A DNA stretch of 64,000 nucleotides, taken from positions 6,572,001-6,636,000 of the forward strand of contig NC_051120.1 of the NCBI RefSeq assembly GCF_014839805.1, given 5' to 3'. The translations under genes were made by a program, and so were the position numbers. The notes beneath the pieces were generated by a model. That model was not told the origin of the DNA, made no database searches, and saw only the letters and a list, made by a program, of their open reading frames with translations. Below, one piece after another: positions 42,101-64,000 of this stretch; position 1 is the stretch's first letter; every line of letters begins with the position of its first letter. This stretch comes from Manduca sexta (Eukaryota > Arthropoda > Insecta > Lepidoptera > Sphingidae).

Positions 42101-43269
42101 ATCTTGGTCTTGAATTATTCGTGGAGGTTTAGGGAAGGTTTAAAAGGTGAGAAAAATTCGAATAATTGCCGGGAAAATCCTCAAAACAGCATTATTCTAT
42201 TTCCCATACAAACGTTTTCTAACTACTACGTAGAGTCAATTTGAGCTTTATTGCTATTGTATAAAGTTCACTGTTGTCTAAGCAATGTAGGTGTGTTCCT
42301 AACATCAAAGCAGTGTGCGTTGGAGCACAGAATATAATAATGTAATGTCGCGTTCTGAAACTCAACAAAAGTGATATCGCGGACCCGACTAAATTGAACA
42401 GTCACAAAATTTAATATATCATTAGTTATTTGGTTGGCTTCACGATATTATTTCTTTTGTTTTACTTTAAAATGCATGTTTTCGTTATGGACAATTTTTG
42501 AGCTACTTTTGCATATCTATACTTATAATAAATCTGTAGAGAGGTCAATTCTGTACATGAAATATATTTCCAAAATAACTGGGGGTGATTAGGGATCGAT
42601 ACTGATGCCAAAAATGCAATTAGTAAAATTTTTGTCTGTCTGTCTGTATAACCGTTATAGAAACAAAAACTACTCGACGGATTTTAACTTAACTTGGTAC
42701 AATTATTTTTCATACTCCTGAGCTGGTTATAGTATACTTTTCATCACGCTACAATTAATGGGAGCATAGCAGTGATGGAAAATGTTGGGAAAACGGGAGA
42801 AGTTACTCCATTTTTAAGCTTCCGTCATTTCGTGTGCAACCTTAATGGTTAAAAGTTCCTTCAATTTCACCAGGATCCCATCATCAGACCCTGACCGGAC
42901 AATCGGACCACCTGCATACCACCATAAATTAAAAAAACATCCCGACAAATTGAGCACCTTCTCCATTTTTGAAACCCGAAATCCACGCGGGCGAAGCTGC
43001 GGGCGGAAGCTAGTATATTATAATTCTCTTTGATTTAAATTCAAAACTAATGCATCGTATAATGTGCACATTTACATTATTTTTGTAATGGGAGATTAAA
43101 TAACAACCTATCTGGCAACATAGAGATTAGGTTAGCCACTTTTACAACTATAGGTAATATAACTGTGAATGGATAATAAAAAAAAATAATAATTAAATAA
43201 AAATAGTCGATTAATTTGTTAACAATTGTATACAAAGCTTTATAATTTTTTATCGTCAGCAACATTGGA
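39124..43269. other. Spacer between the mitochondrial carrier and moira
   Basis: No coding exon is seen. The 3' untranslated region of the carrier must start here; possible AATAAA signals occur at 39139 (only 15 bases after the stop, probably too close) and further right, including near 40416 and 41851. The right part contains Helitron-like DNA (from about 42027, and a full copy at 42516-43013). Confidence 0.5.
42516..43013 (+). mobile_element. Non-autonomous Helitron, 498 bp
   Basis: Begins TCTATACTTATAATAAATC directly after A and ends GCGAAGCTGCGGGCGGAAGC then TAG, directly before T, as expected of Helitron insertion between A and T with a 3' hairpin and CTAG end. The interior has AACTACTCGACGGATTTT and TTTTCATCACGCTACAATTA. 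A second copy in the opposite orientation is at 60029-60899. No protein is encoded. Confidence 0.8.
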
Positions 43270-43277
43270 TATAATAT

Positions 43278-43748
43278 CAGTGTTGCCAGAAGGTTACATT
43301 TCTTACATTTTTCGTTACTTTTGACCCCCTCGCGTAACATGTAAGTAATTTTTATATTTAAGACAATTTTCGTAACTTTTGAGAACAACGAGATTTGTAA
43401 TACAACATTTTTATGGTAAACAGTTTACAAACGCATTTCTATTCAACGCATCCAAATTGAACACACCTAAAACTGGCGGGTCTAAAAAGTATTTCACTCC
43501 ATATCACACTCAGAGATGGCTCGCCATGACAAAATGAAACGTATCTTGCATATATTAAAATTTGATTTTGCTTGTGTGTGCTCGCGCACATTTCCTGCTT
43601 CGCGAGTCCCCGCGGTTTTGCAGCTACAAAAATGATTGCCCAAAAACGCGTAAATTAAAAAAAAAACAATAATGTAACTTTTGCAGCAAAAATGTAACAT
43701 TTCAGGAAACGAAACGTAACTTACGACTCAAGGGCCCTGGCAACACTG
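43278..43748. mobile_element. 471-bp hAT-type MITE with 8-bp target duplication
   Basis: Ends are CAGTGTTGCCAG and its reverse complement CTGGCAACACTG. The flanking bases TATAATAT are identical on both sides (43270-43277 and 43749-43756), an exact 8-bp target site duplication. 8-bp duplications and CAGTG ends are hallmarks of the hAT superfamily. Longer internal matches (GTTACATTT, TTTCGTTAC) extend the arms. It stops 142 bases before the moira ATG. Confidence 0.9.
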
Positions 43749-43890
43749 TATAATATGTCAAAGTAGTGAATAACGACGCCGTGTATCTGCTTGTTTTTGC
43801 ACTGGGCATATTTGTTCTTTTCATTTATCTTTATAAGAAATTGTGATTTGTGAGTGTGATCTTTGCCCAGAACATTATTAGCCCTTAAAA

Positions 43891-63117
<19,227 letters not shown>

Positions 63118-63124
63118 GTAAGCT

Positions 63125-63245
63125 ACTATTATAGTACACACGCACGCATGCACGCACGCACACACGCACGCACACACACACGCACACACACATACACACA
63201 CACAAGCGCGCGCAGACAAACACACACACAGACACACATACACAA
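63125..63245 (+). repeat. CACG/CA microsatellite
   Basis: About 120 bases of alternating CA and CG dinucleotides (CACGCACGCACACACGCACG and the like) directly after moira exon 19, in its following intron. Confidence 0.9.
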
Positions 63246-63246
63246 A

Positions 63247-63425
63247 TGCGGAATCTTTATCTCCGAAGGGCCGCGCAGAGGTTCAACTGGTGCACCCACA
63301 TTCCGCTGTGTGTATTCCGTCCCATGATGTGATAGGGGGTGAACCTATTGCAATTTCGGCCACAAATTCCAGACTCCAGGGTTATACTGAGTAGAAAAAC
63401 CTAATATCGCGTACCCGACCGTGGG
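63247..63425 (-). mobile_element. tRNA-headed SINE, copy 4 (head truncated)
   Basis: Shares GTATTCCGTCCCATGATGTG, ATAGGGGGTGAACCTATTGC and CACAAATTCCAGACTCCAGG with the copy at 29190-29445, and sits beside the CA microsatellite. Confidence 0.7.
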
Positions 63426-63895
63426 ATAAACTTGTAAAATATTATATCGACGGTTGAAAAGCTATTTGACTTGAGCGGCATATTTTTTGGAAAAATTTTA
63501 ACGAGATTAGAAAAACAGCGAAACGTGCTGGTTTTAAATATGTATGAACCTTAGTGTCGCTTAAGTCAATTATTATTAGCCTTTCAACCGTCGATATACT
63601 GTCGATAACTGAACCGAAATAAATTCATGCGTTTCAGATTTATCAAATTGTTAGTTTTATTCGCTAATCTCAATATTACCGTGTCGTTAGTATTATTTTA
63701 ATTACTGGCTATATTATGTATGCTAGTTGTTATTTGCGAAGTGATCGTCCAACTGATCGATCTTTCCTGGTATATAAATCTGTGTATGTGTCACTGTGTA
63801 TTCTTCCGGGATAAAACAATCTAAGCCACTTAAAATAATTGCTAACGCAACTAAATATCTAGTCTCATTTCTTATTTATGTTGTTACAAAATGCA

Positions 63896-64000
63896 TCTTT
63901 TTTGTTTATAATAATAACATCTATATAGGCCTTAGTCTATCACACTAGCCTAGGGCGCATTGGCAGACTTCACGTACCCTCAAAATTCTTATAGAGAACT
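63896..64000 (-). mobile_element. LINE-type tail, second copy, cut by window edge
   Basis: Reverse complement reads AGTTCTCTATAAGAATTTTG, GTGAAGTCTGCCAATGCGCC, then CTAAGGCCTATATAG and an ATT-rich end, parallel to 28130-28325. Confidence 0.65.

Noticed and set aside
63125..63245. Regular short repeats that might suggest an array
   Set aside because: A CA/CG microsatellite without spacers; CRISPR arrays do not apply to this eukaryotic sequence.

Overview
This window reads as nuclear DNA of an insect, most probably a moth or other lepidopteran. Genes are split into short exons with GT-AG introns, noncoding DNA is very AT-rich, and the dispersed repeats have a moth-like character: Helitron-like elements ending in a GC-rich hairpin plus CTAG, tRNA-headed SINEs, and LINE-tail fragments. 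I cannot name the species. There are no bacterial features.

Layout, left to right. (1) About 340-621, minus: one exon resembling CCR4-NOT subunit 2 (CNOT2/Rga), running off the left edge. (2) 5401-9226, plus: complete five-exon vacuolar ATPase subunit E (Vha26), 226 aa, with a GC-AG third intron. (3) 15750-10723, minus: complete 16-exon NMDA glutamate receptor subunit 1 (Nmdar1), 929 aa, convergent with Vha26. (4) 18492-16801, minus: complete five-exon secreted alanine-rich protein of unknown function (227 aa), with a TATA box. (5) 20805-39123, plus: complete seven-exon mitochondrial glutamate carrier (SLC25A22/GC1 type, 313 aa), with a 12.3-kb first intron full of repeats. (6) 43891 to beyond 63117, plus: 19 exons of the SWI/SNF (BAP) core subunit moira/SMARCC, truncated by the right edge. 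(7) 48462-45142, minus: a complete six-exon regucalcin/SMP-30-like gene (335 aa) with a signal peptide, nested in moira intron 2.

Exon coordinates were worked out by hand from splice sites, reading phase and family resemblance. In five of the six complete or near-complete genes every exon joins in phase. In moira two exons (53031-53200 and about 58073-58249) each carry one base too many, which may be sequence error or real lesions. The genes do not form a pathway. Rga, Vha26 and Nmdar1 adjacency may be an ancient insect gene cluster, since I recall the Drosophila orthologues mapping close together.

The most interesting points are a coding-like alternative C-terminus of Nmdar1 with its own polyadenylation signal, a perfect four-unit heat-shock element inside a Helitron in a moira intron, a 471-bp hAT-type element with a perfect 8-bp target duplication 142 bp upstream of the moira start codon, the GC-AG intron of Vha26 followed 18 bases later by a 29-base-arm hairpin, and several previously unnamed foldback elements.
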